From positions 1-62,504 of the forward strand of contig JABANP010000301.1 in the NCBI GenBank assembly GCA_013115135.1: 62,504 nucleotides of DNA. Direction: 5' to 3'. The stretch comes from Perkinsus olseni. Lineage: Eukaryota; Perkinsozoa; Perkinsida; Perkinsidae. Each line of letters opens with the position of its first letter. The stretch's first letter is position 1. Of this stretch, positions 25,237-37,021 are shown one piece after another. Both the position numbers and the translations under genes were made by a program. The notes beneath the pieces are model-generated. The model saw only the letters and a list, made by a program, of their open reading frames with translations, ran no database searches and was not told the DNA's origin.

Positions 25237-26265
25237 ATGACGAGGTCTCGCCTCCCGCTGATCATGGCCATGAGTATATTCTCAGAGCTTGTACAGAGTG
25301 ACGATGTGTACTGTCACAATGAGGCGCAGTACAAGTTGTGTGTGACGGTGAGGTCAGCTGAGGAGGATCCTTCCCTTCAGTTCGGGGTGACGACGTTTTC
25401 GAAACCTCCGAGGAAATTCGTAACAGAAGATATGCCTTTCGTGTGGAATACAGACGACCAGTGCTGGATTCCAAGAGACCGAGGCTCCGCCGAAGGAAGG
25501 AGGGCTGCTAGTGAGATAAGGAGAACTGCCAAGCTCGAGTGGTTTTATTTTTCTACCCTTAAAGTGTGTCCAGGTGGAGATGTCATAACCATATTTGATA
25601 CAGCTGACGAAAGCAACTTGCTCGTTTTGACGAACATCCGGGCCAGTGCGAAGAAGCGCCGCCCTAGCTTGGCGCTCGGGGCCGTCCAGCCGAGTAGAAA
25701 GAGGAAAAGAGTGAGCGCTCCGACGACTCCGTCACGTCAATCCAATAAAGGCAGGGGCGCTGCGTCGAAGGGGCGCGCTAATCCTCGGAAGGGCAGATCT
25801 CATGGAATGCCCATGGGGAAGTTCTGTAATGCTGAGCCGATCCATGGTCTGGCCAGTTTTTGGGTGGACCTGATGGGGGACTACAAGACTGTTAATGGAA
25901 CCTTCCATTTCTACGGCAGCGAGCCGTCGCCCGAGACCGGGTTCAAGGAGTTACGCAGCACCGGTTCTCTACCGCTAGCAAGATATTCTCTTGCGCATGG
26001 TCCCGGCGATGAAGTTGCGCTGTGGAGCGTTGCACGCGAGCTCACCGAAGATAGGTTCATCGATTCAGCAAATGACGTCCTGAAAATAGTGGGGAAGGAG
26101 ACAGGCCTGCCCTCACTCAACGTTGACAATATTCATATTGCTTTCGACCAAGCCAGCATGAGTATGGCGGCCGTCTTTGGGAGTGAAGACACCTTTGGGT
26201 CTCCGGCGCTGTGGGTCGCCCTCAATGACACGGAGGCTTGTGGGGTCTCGTCTCTCTCGCACTGA
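25237..26265 (+). CDS. secreted protein, tandem family member 2
   Basis: The product has 342 residues and is collinear with the copy at 23232-24245. The N-terminal hydrophobic segment is shorter (LPLIMAMSIFSELVQS); a start at 25264 is also possible. The shared blocks are DDVYCHNEAQYKLCVTVRSA, DQCWIPRD, TLKVCPGGDVITIFDT, SNLLVLTNIRAS, a basic linker (PSRKRKRVSAPTT), GMPMGKFCNAEPIHGL, and GSPALWVALNDTEACG. The cysteine spacing is kept, which suggests conserved disulfides in an extracellular or vacuolar protein. The function is not recognised. The gene is intronless like its paralogues. Confidence 0.75.
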   Translation: MTRSRLPLIMAMSIFSELVQSDDVYCHNEAQYKLCVTVRSAEEDPSLQFGVTTFSKPPRKFVTEDMPFVWNTDDQCWIPRDRGSAEGRRAASEIRRTAKLEWFYFSTLKVCPGGDVITIFDTADESNLLVLTNIRASAKKRRPSLALGAVQPSRKRKRVSAPTTPSRQSNKGRGAASKGRANPRKGRSHGMPMGKFCNAEPIHGLASFWVDLMGDYKTVNGTFHFYGSEPSPETGFKELRSTGSLPLARYSLAHGPGDEVALWSVARELTEDRFIDSANDVLKIVGKETGLPSLNVDNIHIAFDQASMSMAAVFGSEDTFGSPALWVALNDTEACGVSSLSH

Positions 26266-26338
26266 TGCCGGGAGGGATCTCGTCAGTTACCGCTGACCCA
26301 GCGGCGCTGGGTGATAGCCTGGGCGGTAGCAGCGGGCA

Positions 26339-26905
26339 ATGTCACCACCGTTCGTACCCGAGGGTCTTTATCTTTATCAACCGATGTTCGAGAACGCTTT
26401 GTTCCTTAGTGTACATGAGAATCGCTTGTTGTTGTGCGATATCGCATTCCGCGTTCAGTATAAGAATGAGTTGCGCCTCGAAAACTATGGAATCGCAACT
26501 AAGTTGAAGGGGGATGATTGGCGCTTCGAAGAGCGCCGTTACTTTAGGGATGATGTTATTTACTACCGAGTCACTCGGTAGTCATAACATGACTGTCATC
26601 ACATCGCAGCACTGTGCTGGGATTGAACTCATACGTGGCAGAAGGATCTCTTCGAAAGGTGTGGGTCCTAGACTTTCGCTCCACGGAGCGAGGTTTTGGC
26701 CGGTGATTTTGAAGTAAATAGAGCTGAAGCCCTGGTGAAGTGTCGCTACAGGCTCAATGAAGTTGTGATCAGCTTTTGTACTGTCGATCACGTCGTCGCG
26801 GATGACGTGCTCACTTTATGTCGCCGTTACGGGAATGCTGTTAGGATTATCGCGGAGGTCCTTGCGGAGCTAGTAGGTGGTTCGATTGGGGGTCAGAGTG
26901 AGTGA
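26339..26905 (+). CDS. small spliced gene of unknown function
   Basis: Exon 1 (26339 to about 26577) encodes PPFVPEGLYLYQPMFENALF and a charged segment (LKGDDWRFEERRYFRDD). A second exon follows acceptor catcgcag at 26609 and a third follows acceptor taaatag at about 26716, ending at 26905 (AEALVKCRYRLNEVVISFC ... IAEVLAELVGG). The last intron fits 61 nt in phase (donor gtgggtcc). The first can be 32 nt or 55 nt, giving different middle residues. Perfect hairpins lie at the first junction (ACTACCGAGtcaCTCGGTAGT, 26562-26582) and inside the last intron (TCGCTCCacGGAGCGA). No domain is recognised. Confidence 0.45.
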
Positions 26906-27499
26906 GAGAGATCCTGAGTGAGGTTGCGTTTGTTATCCAGATAACTTCCCGCCGAACCTGGAGCTGAGGTGCGACAACCCCTCTTTCGTTGAAACGCGGT
27001 TTCATCGTTGGCCGATGACTTGACGCGCCCTGCGTGGCACTCCGGCCCCAAGTCCCAACGCCGGAGAGGGAGCCGGGTAAATTGTCTTTCGGTAGCCCCA
27101 AATAAAAGCTCACGATTCCACTAATTATGTAGCTCTTAGGTTTTTCATGGTTGAGAGAACTATGAGTCCTGCTGAAGAGCCTTAATCTTCAATCTGTTTC
27201 ATTCCGATGAATTAGTATCCATACCATTGGAAACCGTGGGTCATCTTGCTACACCGCGAGAGTGCAGTTCGTCGTGTGTACTGAGCACAACGAGAGACGG
27301 GCGCCCCAATAGTGACAAGCTACTGCGGCTATGCACATGCTACGACATCACAGTTTCGAATAAAATAGGGTAGTGTGAATGATAAAGGGAAGAATGGCAC
27401 TGAAGGGGCTGATTGATAGCACTTGCAGAGAGGATACCGATTGAACAAGACGGCCCGCTTGTCGTCCGGCTAGTACAAGTAGCCGCGCAAAAATTAGAG

Positions 27500-28570
27500 T
27501 TACGCATCCTCGACCCGTCTCAAAACTTTTGTATCTTCGAGGCCTCCCAATGCAATACGGTTATCTCCATCCAAGCAGACATGGACCCTCAAGAACTTCG
27601 CTGTTGTTCCTTCTATCTTGAAGCAGCCGGTGGCGGAACCATCTCCCATCGGCACCAATGCACCTTCGAGTACCATGAGCTCTGCATCATCTGGAGTAGT
27701 TGAGGTGAGCGTCAGAAGTTGTCGCCCATCCTCACCGGTGTTGACATCAACCGAAGTGAAGAAATCAGTGTAGAGTCCATCTTTTATACCAGCAGCGGTC
27801 ACCGTGGCCATTGCTGGCATGACCTGCCAGTTTGACTGCTCGACTGCTGGTTTGAGGGCGATCCTCGAACGCTTGTTGGGCGGCTGATCACCATCGCTAG
27901 CATCAGCAACCATCGGAGACGGCACAGCCGCAACGGAGTTTAGCAGTGGAGCTGCTCCATCACTGTTCTGAGTCTCTCTGAAGGTGAGAGTCACTGGCAA
28001 GTTGAATTCTTCATAGCTTCTACCTATTCTGATAGCCTGCAAGTAAAGTGTCAGTCGCGGGTTGGTCTTAGTGGACTTCTTTTTCGTGCACAGGACGACG
28101 GTGTCAATGCCTTGCCGTCGCCGCACATCAGTTACCTCCGCGAGGACGAATGATACTTCTCTTGCGGACGGACCACGATCCATAGAGAAGCACTTCTTCA
28201 GACCGTGTCTCTTCAACAGTGCCTTTTCCACTTGGCCTGTCTCATGAAGTAGCAGCTGGAGGACCGCAGTAGAGAAGAAGAGATGCGCCATGCATAGATC
28301 GGTAAAGTGCTCCACCTCCAACCGAAGGGATGTGGCGTTTTCGAGTCCCGGTGGTACAGAGCTCGGAGTGTATTCTCCGGAGGGTACATCATCCGGATTA
28401 GCGGCACACAGTCCGCGTCTAGCGGACCCCAATGATTCACCGATTAGTATACCGAATAGGAAAAGACCAGTGACGATGAGCATTATCGGGTGGTGGCCAG
28501 GCTCAGCTGGATGAGCACACAACTGCGCAAGTTTCATGATCATAGCGGCCGCAAGGAACACAAATCTCAT
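27500..28570 (-). CDS. secreted or membrane-anchored protein, unrelated to its neighbours
   Basis: An intact 356-codon frame begins MRFVFLAAAMIMKLAQLCAH and has a second hydrophobic stretch (PIMLIVTGLFLFGILIGE). Either can act as a signal or anchor depending on the start used (28570 or 28483). The mature part has scattered cysteines, a short basic cluster (QPPNKRSRIALK) in the middle like its neighbours' linkers, and a beta-rich C-terminus (TAKFLRVHVCLDGDNRIALG). Size and layout resemble the flanking family (hydrophobic lead, N module, basic linker, C module), but I see no alignable blocks, so common descent is not claimed. It lies between family copies two and three in opposite orientation. 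Confidence 0.6.
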   Translation of the reverse strand: MRFVFLAAAMIMKLAQLCAHPAEPGHHPIMLIVTGLFLFGILIGESLGSARRGLCAANPDDVPSGEYTPSSVPPGLENATSLRLEVEHFTDLCMAHLFFSTAVLQLLLHETGQVEKALLKRHGLKKCFSMDRGPSAREVSFVLAEVTDVRRRQGIDTVVLCTKKKSTKTNPRLTLYLQAIRIGRSYEEFNLPVTLTFRETQNSDGAAPLLNSVAAVPSPMVADASDGDQPPNKRSRIALKPAVEQSNWQVMPAMATVTAAGIKDGLYTDFFTSVDVNTGEDGRQLLTLTSTTPDDAELMVLEGALVPMGDGSATGCFKIEGTTAKFLRVHVCLDGDNRIALGGLEDTKVLRRVEDA

Positions 28571-29473
28571 CGATAGGCAATGTCATCATCGTCATCATCA
28601 ACAGCACCGCAGAGCTGTAGAATATACAATTCACATTGAGGACAATTGAGCTACATAGCTCCATGAGGAATAATCGTCTATGCTAGGGGTGAAAAGCGTA
28701 CGGTGTTCCCAACTACGAACCCGAGCTATGCCGGTATCGGTAACTAGCCGTAGTCCAGCATGCATAGTGCTGCCTGAGGTTGAATCCTACCATGGCATGT
28801 TTATCGTATTCCACCCAAACAGTCCGTCCGTGCCCTCAAAAAGAGCGATCGTCGGGAGCCTCTAACCGGCCAGTCGAAATTGTTACGATTCAGTTCGACA
28901 CAAATGCGAAAATACTTCTCGTCGCTTCGTGACAGGCGAGGTATACTCACCCAACCCTGCCGAGAAGTGGGTTCGATACGGCGGCCTCCCGGAGACGGCG
29001 GCAAACGACAGGCGGCGTCCCCCATTATGACATGAATGCGGAATAAATCGGGTTGCACGACGCTAGCGTACATATCGCGTTCGCCTCGTGCGACATTTCC
29101 GGACAAAACTCCGAGCTGGTGCTTATTTCCATGAAGGGGTCGGGGAATTTTGCGCTGATTTTCGGTGCGCGCAGCAAGTATAATCTATTCTTGTGATCGC
29201 ATTCCTACTGCGATTGTTCAACCTGATGTTGCGATGAGCGCGAACCAAAGACTATCGTCAAGACTGGTGTGCGATAGACAGTAGTGAGAAGTTTGAGAGA
29301 CTCGCCGCTGAGTCGTGAATCCAGCATATCGCTTGCTCAGCGAGGTGCTGGTCCCCCAAAGTTCTGCTACCGTCTGGCCCTTAATGCGATTTCGATAGTC
29401 CATATTGTGCACTGTACCGATACTGTTGTTTCACTACCTCCAATCGGCAGGTTGTCTTTTCTTGTGAGCATAT
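28571..29473. other. intergenic, no gene
   Basis: No gene is supported. A GAGCTAcaTAGCTC hairpin lies at about 28648. Short open frames are present on both strands without domains. Confidence 0.4.
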
Positions 29474-30597
29474 GACCAAGTCGAGCTTTCTGCTCATTGC
29501 GGTCATAGCTTCTCTCGACACTACCCAAGGCGAAGGCGTGTACTGCTACGAGGATGATCAGTTCAAATTGTGTGCTGCACACAGTGTGCAACTGTTTCTC
29601 CAGAGGGAAAGGAACATATTCTAAACTTCAAGGCGAGACCGTTCTCGGAGGGTCCGAAAATCAAGTTCGTTACGGGAGACATACCCTTCGCGAAGCAGCG
29701 AGGCAGAGGTAAGTGCTGGGTTCCAAAACGCTCGGTCCCTGCTGAGCAGAAAAGGAAGCTGTACGGTCTAGGCCAAATCATCAGACTTTCGTGGTTCGCT
29801 CCCGAGAAGATCAAAGTATGCCCAGGAGAAGATATCATAACGATAATCGATACGACTGATGACAATAATAGACTTGTCTTGACGAACGTCCGCTCTGCTA
29901 CGTGGAAGGGCCAGAAAAGGGGTGCGCTTGATCCTCCCCGGCCATATAAGAGGATTCCGCCGCAACTGTTGGCAAGGAAGAGAACTGCTGAGCAGTTACT
30001 GCTCTCCCAAGCGGTGATCCCTATGTTCGACAAGGCATCTCTCACGACAGAAGCACGGTCTCAAGTGGCCGTACTCTCGTCCAAGAGGGCATATCTCCTG
30101 ACAGAAACACGGTCTCAAGTGACCGTCCTCACGATCCTGAGAGCACGTCTCATGGGATGCGCATGGGGAAGTTTTGTAATGCTGAGCCCATTAGTAGTCT
30201 TGATAACCTTTGGGTGGACCTGAGGGAGGGTGGTGGATTGGTGAAGGCCTCATTCTTCTTTGTCAGCCCTGTGGATTTCTTCGAGACTGGCTCCAAGAAG
30301 GTGTATGCTACCGGTTTTCTGCCGCTGTCACGATCCTCTCTGGTGCCCGGGGGGCCAGGGCTCTCGCTATGGAGCGTTGAACGGGGCTCCTTGGATCCTG
30401 CCACTAGAGAGTCACTGGATAAGGCGCTCGAGTTTGTTGGCAAAACAACGGGTATACCATCACTCGCCACTGACAGTGTTCATATCCTTTTCGACGAAGA
30501 TAGGCACATGACGGCTCTCATCTGGGATTCTCTAGGAACCCCGGCGCTGTGGATTACCCTCACCGATCTGGCCTGTGGGATTCCAGCCCTGTGATAT
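29474..30597 (+). pseudogene. secreted protein, tandem family member 3, frameshifted
   Basis: The copy starts with an intact signal peptide (MTKSSFLLIAVIASLDTTQG) and GVYCYEDDQFKLCA. It then shifts frame at about 29566-29580, where 14 extra bases (tgtgctgcacacag) precede tgtgcaactg. The second frame carries the middle blocks (GKCWVPKRS, IKVCPGEDIITIID, NNRLVLTNVRS). A second shift at about 30010-30055 leads into the frame with GMRMGKFCNAEPIS, PGLSLWSVERGSLDPA and LGTPALWITLTDLACGIPAL, stop at 30592-30594. No intron with the right length explains either shift. The region between them also has an imperfect tandem duplication of about 57 bp (30031-30145). It is probably a decaying copy, or sequencing errors need to be excluded. 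Confidence 0.7.
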
Positions 30598-32300
30598 GGC
30601 TTCCCGCCGAGGGACTGGGACCAACTATATCCTAGGAGTCTCTTCAGGCGGGCCGCTCTGTCAACAAGAAACCCTGTTCATGTCCAAAAATTCATTTATT
30701 TTACTCTTCGATAGCGCCTCTCTGTCAATATTCATGATACGATGTTGTTGTTGCACCAGAGTCAATCTCGTGTTCCAAGCTTCAATGATAGCGCGAAAGA
30801 TTTTTGGGAAAGTTCCATATCGATTCGCAGTTGAGTTAGTGAGAGAGGGGCGTGTTCTTATAGAGCTCCACCCGGTGGAGGCGGTGGAACGGTGGAGTCC
30901 ACCGTTGAGCGGAATCATCCTTCCAGAGCGGGGCGAATGATATCACCATTCAGATTCGCATACAGTATACTGTGTATTCCCTGTATATGATATACAGGGT
31001 GGTCTGAAAAATGAGCCACCCCCGGCAATTTTTTGATGCTGTAGAATATGAAGGTGTGAAAAGTACCATTGGAAAGCTCTCGCTTTGCTTTCTGTGAAAG
31101 TGTTCGGAGCGTTCTATCATTTCCATCGTGTCCCGACTTTTAGCTGAACGAAAAAGTTCGAACGTGGAAAGGTGCTCGCAGAATCATGTGAAGTTTGCAA
31201 AATGCCCTTCACTCGGCGAGGGAGACCGCTATTCTCGCTCAAAGAACAACTCTCAAGAGAGGGTTAGCAGTCCGTACAACGCCGCAGCCGCGGCACCAAG
31301 AATACCTCACGCTTTACCACTTTCTCTTTTCACTCGCCTTTTCCTTCTTTGGTCAAGGTAAGACTTGTTAGACGTGATTGGAGATGCACCCGCCGTGTGA
31401 AAGCCGCTAGCGAAAACTACATCGCGCACTTCACTTCGCGACAAATTGCGAGAAAAAAAGCAAACATCGGCCCGTAAACCTATCGGCGTTCATCGAAGCG
31501 AGGGCGTGGTCAAATCTGCAACCTCTGGGCGGCAGGCAGTAATTCCAGTTGTGGTTCCGCCGAGTTGGTAGAACGGTTTTCGTATATTCGCGCTCTCTCC
31601 AAGAGTGGCCCTCGGAAAGAAGGAACAGTGCCAGACTCAGGCCACGAGTTACTGGCCGCCGACCTGTGCTGTAACCACTTGGATTAACACTACCGCCACA
31701 GGCCTTGTGTCGGAAAAGAACCTTACTATATTCATACTGTAGTCAATGCACTGCATATAGTAGATCTTATAGGCCTAGGCCTCAGTACTAATGACTGTAA
31801 GCAGTGGAGATTGGTTACATCATTCATGATATCCCAGCAAACTTCATTCGGCGATTGTGACAGCCGGGCATCAGTTGCCTCCTCAACATCTCCGAAAAAG
31901 AGCAGGAAGAGAGGCGAGTGTTGAACCCCTGAGTCAATCTATACTGAGTGCCCCTCAGAAGACAAGCATCGTCGTTCCAGAACGGAGTTGCTCGTCCCTG
32001 AAGAACGAGAGTTGCCCAACGGGAATGTTTGTGTGGCAATCGTGAGTGGTCACACTCAGCGATGTTTTCTGCTCGGTCTCCCGCTCTGGAGTATCACGGC
32101 GTCCCATTGTGTTGGTGCTAGATGAAGAAAGATTCTTTCGGCGGCACCCGTCTACAAGGCGAGAAGTGTACCTACACATGGAAAGAGACGAATACCAAGT
32201 AAGAGCTTGGGTGCCCAGTCTCAGAGTCTGCGGGTTCGACCCCATGCCAGGCTACTGACTATATAGCCATTCTAGGGCCGGTCCTTGGCTCTCGAGCAGC
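30598..32300. other. mostly intergenic; possible 5' exons of the MORN gene
   Basis: No domain-bearing exon is seen. An open stretch at 31857-32045 (HLRKRAGREASVEPLSQSIL) may be an upstream exon of the MORN gene. A B-box-like gcgggttcgaccccatgcc lies at about 32228-32247, without a tRNA fold. Confidence 0.3.
30981..31020 (+). repeat. perfect hairpin adjoining a Tc1/mariner-like terminus
   Basis: CCCTGTATATgATATACAGGG (written here as two 10-nt arms about one g, 30981-31001) is directly followed by tggtctgaaaaatgagccac. TA-CAGGGTGGTCTGAAAA is the kind of terminus seen on Tc1/mariner elements, but I found no matching opposite end, so this may be a solo or chance end. Confidence 0.25.
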
Positions 32301-32570
32301 CCCGGTGTAGTTGTGAGATTCCACGATTCCGTTGCTTCGCCGTCGATGCACGCAATTCTCGCAGATCTCAACTTTTGTCAAAGCCGATCTACTACCTTTC
32401 GAGAGTTGGGCGTATTCAGAGCTGAATCCCCCAAGGTACGAAGGCCCCGTCACTACTCTACAAGATGGAGCAGGTCCTGAGGCGCACCTAGAATGGCCCG
32501 ACGGATCGCAGTAGGCACCCAAGGGTCGAGGCACTCCGACATGTCTGATCAATGATCGGCAATTCGATTC

Positions 32571-35500
32571 TTGAGGTACACTGGTCAAGTGCTTCACGGT
32601 TACAGACACGGCGTCGGACAGTTCATGTCGAGAGATGGTAAACATACCGCAGGCAATGGCGCCGTTCCCAAAATACTCCGTGCCGAAAAAATTTTCGGTG
32701 AACGAAATATCGCTGCCGTACCATGTCCTCCTCTGCTGGAAGTGCTAGAGGATGTCGTTACGTACAGGCATCAGGCGCCCGGAGAGTCTTTCGATCGGAC
32801 GCCGAACATCGACGCAATCTCCTGAAATTATCTCAGGCGCTTACACTTACGAGGGCCAGTGGAGGATGGGGCGGCGTCATGGGGAGGGGACTCTTACTCA
32901 GTGGACGACAGATGGAGCTGGGCAGCGGAAAGTGAGTTGTCGACTATCGTAGTAGCAAAGAGTTGCACTGCTGGCGGCAGAAATTCTCAAGACTACCGAG
33001 CTGCGCTTAGACGAATATTCTAGGCACAGTCTTTCGTCGTTGCTGTTGACACACTGAGACTCTCAGTCTGAGCTGTAACACTGTCCTACAGTGACTGTAG
33101 TATGAGCTGCTCACAGAGAGCACATTTCTTTCGTCCTCTGTGCGCGTAGTCACTGCGCCGCAGTGGGCCGCGCGAATTGCGGCAGTTCAACTGCCAGCCG
33201 TAAGACCGACTCGACTCCCCTGTACTGTCATCATTGGGCGGCAAGCTCCGAATTAGGTTGCCGCCGTGTATGAAGGGCAGTGGAAGGACGGCTTCATACA
33301 CGAGAGGGGCAAAATGAGAACCGCCAACACCGTGTACGAGGGCGAGTGGCACATGGGGGTTATTCAAGGGGAAGGACAGATGCAATGGTCAGCCTCAATC
33401 GCCCTGGGGAGCGGCTACTGACTCAGCCGGTCAGGGAATTTGACGGCGGGAGGGAAGTCTACAAGGGCCAGTGGGAAGCCGGGTTGCAGCATGGGAAAGG
33501 CGTCCATGTGAGCCTCCGGACCGCCGACCGGGTGCTCAGCTATTGCCTAAGATATGGTGGCTCGGAGGTGAATCGGTTGCCGATCGGCCCAACATGATGA
33601 ATCGCTATGATGGACAGTGGCGAGAGGGGAAACGCCATGGGAGTGGTAGGTCAGAAGTTCTGACTCAGAAGTCGAGGTTCGGTACGGTAGAGCCCGTCTC
33701 CGAAAGCTGCGACCGACTACCCCCCGGGGATCAGTGATGCGTTGCTCAGGAACATTTTACTTTGCTGATGGTTCAATGTACACAGGGGAATGGGAGAATA
33801 ACAAAAAACACGGGAATGGCAGCCTAATAGACAAAGATGGTTATGTTGCTCAATGTGAGCTGAGCCACAGCACAGCGCTGTCAGTTCTGCCTTCAACGTT
33901 GGTCATACCAATCATCTGCTGGCCGGCTTGTGGTTTTACCACTATGGGGAAGCTGCCTGTGACAGGTTGTTTTTCGGAAGACAAGTGTGTATCGCGGACA
34001 CCTCTGACGACCGCAAGAACGCAATCTACTGTTGATGAATCGGAAGCATTCGTGAACCCACTCTGGAGCCGCCTCGACCTCGGTGGTCTCCTGGAAGCTC
34101 TGTGGCTCGAGGTCGAATCACATCGCTAGGATTGGGCTTAACTCTGTGCTTCAGGCGGGGGGCACTTCGACGTTTGAGGATATAAAGCGCGATGTCCTCG
34201 ATGCACTATTGCGACACGAAGGAGGTCTGAAAGATCTTTATCGGAGGTGTGTGGGGGCGTATCCCGGCGGTTGAAGATATTTCTCCGATTTGTTCGTGCG
34301 TTCGCCATATGCTGGGTTCCATTTATAATCCGGGAGATCTCGAGAGGAACTAGACGAAAGCAAAGTGTGCTGTTTCATCTCAGAAGGCTGCAGAGTGCCT
34401 TGCCCTGAGTAGAGGGCGCAGAAACGGTGGTTTCGTCGAGTCAGGTGTACGGAAGGAGAGAACCGCATATCAGAAGATCCTAGCGTTATGACCAGTCTTG
34501 ACTTGTGGAGGTTGTGCCGGAACGCAGGCCTACTCGTGAATGACGGAATAGCTTCGATCGACAGAGCCATTGTTAAGAAAGCTTGCCACAATGAAGGTAG
34601 GGCTGCACGACCTGCGACTGAGCGAGCGTACCAGCCTAGATACTGACGCATGCACTGAAGAGAAAGAAAACCCTTCACAATCTCTCCTCTCGGAAGAAGC
34701 GGAAGTCGACAGGTGAGCCGCTTTGGCTGAGGAGCCCACCGCTGACAGATTCGCCTTAGAGCTCACGCTGGGAAGATTGAGAGCTTCTCACTGGGCCTTG
34801 GTAACCCCTCTCCGCCTTCGGACAAGGGTAAACCTAAGACTCGTCGCAACTGAATCTGCATGCCTCGTTCCTGATCAGATAGTGAGCCATACGATCTGGT
34901 CCTCTCCTCTGCGCTCCCTCGTGGTGGTGATCCTCGGAAGGGACTCGAGGCGCTCATACCGATACAAGAGAATGGAACTCATCAGAGGTGCGAGCCATTG
35001 AATGCTTCAGTGGTGATTGAGGTGACTCAACGCCACCGAGTGGATATGATACAGACAATTATCGCGTCGGCGAGAGTCACCACCGACTAAATCAAAATCT
35101 AGTTGCGGAAACGGGGTCATTGCGCACGGCTCCCGGGCAGCCTGGGCCAGGCTCGAGTCTCCTGTCAGTCACGGACTGTCACACGAATCCCGCTGCGGGA
35201 TGCCTGCGGTACCTGTTCTCGATCAGACCCGAGGTTATCGACATTCATGCTCCCGACCGGACCATTTTGCAGAAGGACTTCATGGAGGCCGTTGTGAGTG
35301 CCTACGGCGGACCGCCTCGAGGAGTTTCGTCCAATGAGTCGAATGCAGGCCTGTATTGGAACCACTGGCGGAGCATCAAATTTGGAGGGCATCATCCACA
35401 GGCTCTGTTGTTGCAAGGGAGAGCGTGACCCCTGGGACTGTTATGTTAGACAGCAAGATGTCAGTTTATGGATTTCGCTGCTTTCGCGAGGGTGCGAACC

Positions 35501-35983
35501 TCAGCTCTACGAGGCCGGCAGATTTCAGGTCTTGGCGGCACTGCGTTCGCAGCTGGATGGCCTCTTCACCAGTCTTATGAGAAGGAGTGGTCGTCTACAA
35601 ACTGAGCTCATCAATAATTCGCGGGATGAAACCTGTGGGGAGATAAAACGCTACTTTTCGCAGTGTGCCCTCGCAGCGAGGGCCTCGCTGAATGTTCTAC
35701 TTCAACCTCGGGGGAGGATACCTCAGCAAGGAATGTCTCAAAGAGCGGATACTTGCAGTTCCGCATATCAGGTTCGATCTCGACCGTACTGCGTGAACTA
35801 GCTATGTCAAACCTCATTTCACACGGCACGCTAGAAAGGCAGGATCCCGCAGATAGGGCTGATGAGGACGAGGAAGACGATGAAGATGATGATGACGATG
35901 ATGACGATGGAGACAGAGAGTCAATCGCCACCGAATCAGAGGCGATGGCGCCTCCTACTGAAGAAGAGCAGGACGTCGAGTAG
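32571..35983 (+). CDS. MORN-repeat protein with acidic C-terminus, many exons
   Basis: MORN repeats (about 23 residues, YxGxWxxGxxHGxG) bind membranes or act as scaffolds in protists. Units are visible at about 32571 (YTGQVLHGYRHGVGQFM), 32845 (YTYEGQWRMGRRHGEGTL), 33268 (YEGQWKDGFIHERGKM), 33334 (YEGEWHMGVIQGEGQM), 33457 (YKGQWEAGLQHGKGVH), 33604 (YDGQWREGKRHGSG) and 33770 (YTGEWENNKKHGNGSL). They are separated by short introns with frame changes. Downstream exons read as soluble helical protein (for example LWRLCRNAGLLVNDGIASID at about 34510 and RPEVIDIHAPDRTILQKDF at about 35227). The last exon is very acidic (ADEDEEDDEDDDDDDDDGD) and ends at 35983. A 46-nt intron before the acidic tail is phase-consistent. 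The start and some internal exons are unresolved, and the distal exons could be a second gene. Confidence 0.65.
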
Positions 35984-36004
35984 GACCGACCAGGTTCGGT
36001 CCTC

Positions 36005-36417
36005 ATGGCGTCATCGGATGAGTCTAGGTATTACGAGCTCTCAGCAGATCAGGATATGGATTGGATGCTGGCGAAATCGCCAGCGGAAGTGCGAGTGATC
36101 GCATTGGAAGTTCTGTCGGCGGACGTGAGTCACGCCACAGGGGGGGCATCATAGTGCTTCACGCAAGATCGAATCCAAAGCCAATCCCAGGGATCGGCCT
36201 TGGATTCGAGCTCCAGAGCGGATCGTTCTGGAGCGATGGATTCGGGACCGGATCCCTTCACGAATCTCTGATACAGGTCGACAACATGAGAGTCACAACT
36301 GATTTTGATATTACGTTTGCCGAGTTCCAGCGCCTTATCATCCGAATGGTTGAAGAGTTGATTGAACAGCAGAGAAATGGAGCGGACACCACTACCGAGC
36401 GCCAGCCGACACTGTGA
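36005..36417 (+). CDS. small EF-hand-like protein, two exons
   Basis: Exon 1 (36005-36124) encodes 40 residues (MASSDESRYYELSADQDMDW ... EVLSAD) and ends at donor gtgagtcacg. Exon 2 begins at 36277 after acceptor tgatacag, and both ends are phase 0. The joined product is 86 residues. The C-terminal half, TTDFDITFAEFQRLIIRMVE, resembles the second half of an EF-hand loop plus exiting helix (D-x-D-x-T-x-x-E-F), though a full 12-residue loop is not evident. The gene starts only 21 bp after the MORN gene stop codon, so a downstream part of one longer gene is an alternative. Confidence 0.5.
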
Positions 36418-37000
36418 GTTACGGAGTCGTCGGAAAGACTCGATAATTGTCATGAAATCTCGCACTGCGAGAAGGCGTCGTCCTCAACAGGGTGCTCCAA
36501 AATGGCAGCAATTCTATTTTCCCAATCTTCCCTGCGGAAAATTTCCTTCCGCAACAAAATGGTGGAAAAATAAGGAAAAATTGGAAAAAGATGAAACCAG
36601 ATGAGATCAATCTTTTTTCGGCCCATACGTGAGCCAAAGCATGGGATCCGGACGCTCCGCGGTTGAGTTTTCGCCATTGGTGGATTATCTCGCTAATTCG
36701 GGGACAAAAACGCTTCGACAACTCTAGACTCAACGGCTGCTCTTCCCCCAGAGATCTCAGGGAAGGTAAGCCCGGGCAGTAAGTTTTGAGTTCTCCTCCT
36801 TTCGTTCGTTTATATATTCCCAAAATGGGAATATCCGTTAATATCTTCTTTAGTTCCATCTTTCTCGGGTACTCCGTCCGTGAAGGTGGTAAACGCTTCA
36901 CACGATAGTGATTCCCAGATGAAAAGCGGAAAGACGCAAGTGGATGAGGCAGCTAGCATGGGGGTATACAGCGGGGTGACTTAGCCAGTACCGAGTAACC
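36418..37000. other. no gene recognised
   Basis: Only short frames are present. One runs of T/A-rich ggaaaatttccttcc type occurs near 36535-36560. I see no splice-consistent exon. Confidence 0.35.
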
Positions 37001-37021
37001 GCATGGAAGGACGTCTACTAT

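Noticed and set aside
29566..29580. An intron explaining the frame change in the third secreted-protein copy.
   Set aside because: The paralogues have no intron there, and the extra 14 bases have no donor/acceptor pair. A frameshift or local duplication fits better.
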